The notes under the pieces were generated by a model. The model saw nothing but the letters and a program-made list of their open reading frames with translations. It had not been told where the DNA came from and searched no databases. This document shows positions 13,378 through 13,496 of a DNA stretch of 13,496 nucleotides, piece by piece (within the stretch, counting starts at the first letter, position 1; each line of letters begins with the position of its first letter). The stretch is from NCBI GenBank assembly GCA_900552055.1, contig URYI01000045.1, forward strand, positions 1 through 13,496, in the 5' to 3' direction. The position numbers and the translations under genes were made by a program. Origin of the DNA: an uncultured Eubacteriales bacterium (lineage in GTDB: Bacteria; Bacillota; Clostridia; Christensenellales; QALW01).

Positions 13378-13496
13378 TTATATTTTCATCGTCTTCCCTC
13401 TTATACGCACATAATCAGCATACCAGACTCCATCATGATATAAATTGTCTTCTAAAATATTTACCCTAAATTGACAAGGGCATATACGGTCAGGAC
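13378..13496 (-). CDS. 3' end of an unrecognised gene running off the right edge
   Basis: On the minus strand one frame is open from the window edge to a TAA at 13378-13380, giving about 39 codons. The residues have ordinary protein composition (C-P-C-Q-F, Y-H-D-G-V-W-Y-A-D-Y-V-R-I-R-G-K), while the other two frames on that strand meet stops sooner. The fragment is too short to place in a family. It ends about 350 bases before the transporter start on the same strand. Confidence 0.4.
   Translation of the reverse strand, partial: PDRICPCQFRVNILEDNLYHDGVWYADYVRIRGKTMKI

Overview
The window reads as a chromosomal or integrated-element segment of a low-to-mid-GC Firmicute, most likely a gut-type Clostridia. 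The signs are consistent purine-rich Shine-Dalgarno sequences (GGAGG-type), clostridial protein families, and a short HTH regulator of a type I associate with gut Clostridia and their integrative elements. Species cannot be assigned. Apart from one gene at the left edge, everything is on the minus strand, so the layout is best read from right to left. No rRNA, tRNA, CRISPR array, transposase, integrase or replication origin was seen.

Right edge to 11.6 kb: the 3' end of an unrecognised gene enters from the right edge (stop at 13378). A roughly 350-base non-coding region with a GC-rich hairpin follows, then a 12-helix MFS transporter (11756-13030) closed by a strong intrinsic terminator (11581-11615).

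11.3 to 6.0 kb: seven minus-strand genes form a tight operon in which every neighbouring pair overlaps by 4 to 29 bases. In transcription order they are an HTH regulator, a pol-beta-fold nucleotidyltransferase, a thymidylate-kinase-like P-loop kinase, an acyl carrier protein, a BtrH-N-like (C39-fold-like) acyltransferase candidate, an AMP-forming acyl ligase, and a CYTH-fold phosphohydrolase. A terminator follows at 5973-5997. The logic is that of a small thiotemplated pathway: the ligase activates an acid and loads it on the carrier, and the BtrH-like protein transfers it to an acceptor. Three phosphate/nucleotide enzymes accompany these steps. I do not recognise the product; this is the best candidate for an undescribed system here. 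The upstream MFS protein could be the exporter but is transcriptionally separate.

6.0 to 5.3 kb: a 725-base non-coding stretch, AT-rich then GC-rich, with a hairpin sharing a 15-base word with the right-end region. 5.3 to 3.6 kb: three small AT-rich orphan genes for membrane proteins, one with a zinc ribbon.

3.6 to 0.6 kb: a two-gene operon encodes a DUF1906/Rv2525c-like TIM-barrel protein and a 657-residue protein with four Big2 immunoglobulin-like repeats and an AT-rich C-terminal domain of unknown function. Neither has a signal peptide. A bidirectional terminator (601-640) separates them from the convergent membrane-protein gene at the left edge.

The main regulatory observation is a 29-base dyad in front of the HTH regulator (11276-11304) that recurs, with the same arm length, spacer and distance to a -10-like hexamer, in front of the DUF1906/Big2 operon (3557-3585). 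This suggests the two operons share a regulator.
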